A stretch of 64,000 nucleotides of DNA, from positions 21,739-85,738 of the forward strand of contig NZ_LHZA01000151.1 of NCBI RefSeq assembly GCF_001580535.1. The letters run 5' to 3'. The notes beneath the pieces are model-generated. The model did not search any database and was not told the origin of the DNA. It saw only the letters and a list, made by a program, of their open reading frames with translations. Both the position numbers and the translations under genes were made by a program. The stretch comes from Acetobacter cerevisiae (GTDB lineage Bacteria; Pseudomonadota; Alphaproteobacteria; Acetobacterales; Acetobacteraceae). Shown here piece by piece: positions 63,500-64,000 of the stretch (positions are counted from its first letter, which is position 1; every line of letters starts with the position of its first letter).

Positions 63500-63915
63500 G
63501 CCGGGGCGTTATACAAAGCCATGGCGGCGGCCTGTGCGCCGCGCGTCCAATGCACGGCCACATAGGCCTGCACAATCTGCTGTGCGGCCTTGGGTGCCAT
63601 ATCCAGAGTGAGCGCCGGCATGGTTTCGAGATACTCAGTGGCCGTTAGCAGAAGGGGGCGAAAAGCCTCTTCCAGCATGGCCCCGCGTTCCCGGTGTGTG
63701 GCGGGCAGGCTGGGTGTCAGTTTCAGGAAAAGCGCTTGGCCGTTGCGTGCAATAACGTCTTCCTGCTCCGGGGGCGGTAGCAAAGCCAGACGGGCGGCCT
63801 GCAGGGCATGGAAACGGGGCGGGCATGAGCGCAGCAGTCTGGCAAAAGTCGGGTGATAAGCCTCAGCCGTCCGATATGGGCGGGGCAAAGAGGAAAGGGG
63901 CGAGAACGGTCTCAC
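63496..63915 (-). CDS. Unknown protein co-transcribed with the PepSY gene
   Basis: 139 residues from GTG at 63915, which has AGGAG 8 bases upstream; the frame remains open to 63972 but enters the riboswitch. The protein is Ala/Leu/Pro/Arg-rich and mostly helical, with no signal peptide and no membrane segment. I recognise no family. It overlaps the PepSY gene by ATGA and directly follows the probable cobalamin riboswitch, so its level should respond to B12. Confidence 0.65.
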   Translation of the reverse strand: MRPFSPLSSLPRPYRTAEAYHPTFARLLRSCPPRFHALQAARLALLPPPEQEDVIARNGQALFLKLTPSLPATHRERGAMLEEAFRPLLLTATEYLETMPALTLDMAPKAAQQIVQAYVAVHWTRGAQAAAMALYNAPA

Positions 63916-63960
63916 GGTGTTTACTCCTGCCTTCCGGTACATCCCGCCCGGCGGCACGGT

Positions 63961-64000
63961 CCTGAACGACAACAGCAGGTCTCCTGGCTCGCGGATACGC
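63961..64000 (-). promoter_or_regulatory. 3' part of a probable cobalamin riboswitch (cut by the window edge)
   Basis: On the minus strand GAGCCAGGAGACCTGC (63990-63975) matches the B12-box consensus (AGYCMGGAGACCTGC) of cobalamin riboswitches. The rest of the aptamer would lie upstream, beyond 64000. Between the box and the start codon a GC-rich CCGCC/GGCGG-type element (about 63944-63957) could act as the expression platform near the AGGAG ribosome binding site. The aptamer cannot be checked in full here. Confidence 0.65.

Noticed and set aside
1..64000. tRNA, rRNA, insertion sequences, prophage or defence islands
   Set aside because: I looked for TPsiC-like sequences, transposase motifs, integrases, restriction or toxin-antitoxin patterns and repeat arrays, and saw none that I could support.

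Overview
The window is 64 kb of GC-rich chromosomal DNA, tightly packed with housekeeping genes. Gene content and order point to an alphaproteobacterium, most likely an acetic acid bacterium (Acetobacteraceae). This is an inference from rpoZ next to a single rel/spoT homologue, acpS-lepB-rnc-era, pyrH-frr-uppS-cdsA-dxr-rseP-bamA-ompH-lpxD-fabZ-lpxA-lpxI, an Hsp20-DUF1150 pair, and tannase and DUF3500 genes. I see no rRNA, tRNA, insertion sequence, prophage or CRISPR.

Layout. 1-10 kb: a winged-helix tail and an S24-type regulator, lepA, metX-metW, a DEAD-box helicase with a Gly/Arg-rich tail, a frameshifted lipoprotein phosphodiesterase, carbonic anhydrase, a NYN nuclease and folK. 10-29 kb: rpoZ-rel-acpS-lepB-rnc-era, a terminator, then the envelope run pyrH to lpxI, gloA, and a convergent small membrane protein with a histidine-kinase-like H-box. 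29-36 kb: rpmH-rnpA-yidC-engB-argB, then dapD-dapE and an overlapping membrane protein gene. 36-43 kb: a YeiH-type exporter divergent from its LysR regulator, a nitronate monooxygenase, the minus-strand def-fmt-truA group, and a heat-shock unit (Hsp20, DUF1150) with an RpoH-like promoter. 43-50 kb, mostly minus strand: hpf, lptB, lptA, lptC, kdsD, rnd, dedA and a DUF188 gene. 50-58 kb: rlmB overlapping a permease tail to tail, an SDR gene, and gmk-hldE-(AGE-family epimerase)-dnaB in a chain of 1- to 4-base overlaps. 58-64 kb: accessory genes (secreted tannase-like esterase, DUF3500 protein with a HupE-like periplasmic protein, PepSY membrane protein with an unknown partner). The right edge holds the 3' end of a probable cobalamin riboswitch reading into that last pair.

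Much of the window builds the Gram-negative envelope. CdsA supplies phospholipid precursor. UppS and Dxr supply the isoprenoid carrier. FabZ, LpxD, LpxA and LpxI make lipid A. KdsD and HldE make core sugars. LptA, LptB and LptC move LPS. BamA and an OmpH/Skp-like chaperone assemble outer-membrane proteins; RseP, LepB and YidC process and insert membrane proteins.

I do not see a complete novel multi-gene defence or mobile system. The best leads are the double compensating frameshift in the phosphodiesterase, the B12-riboswitch/PepSY pair at the right edge, the orphan H-box membrane protein, the missing start codon of dedA, the overlapping rlmB/permease tails and several strong unassigned RNA hairpins.
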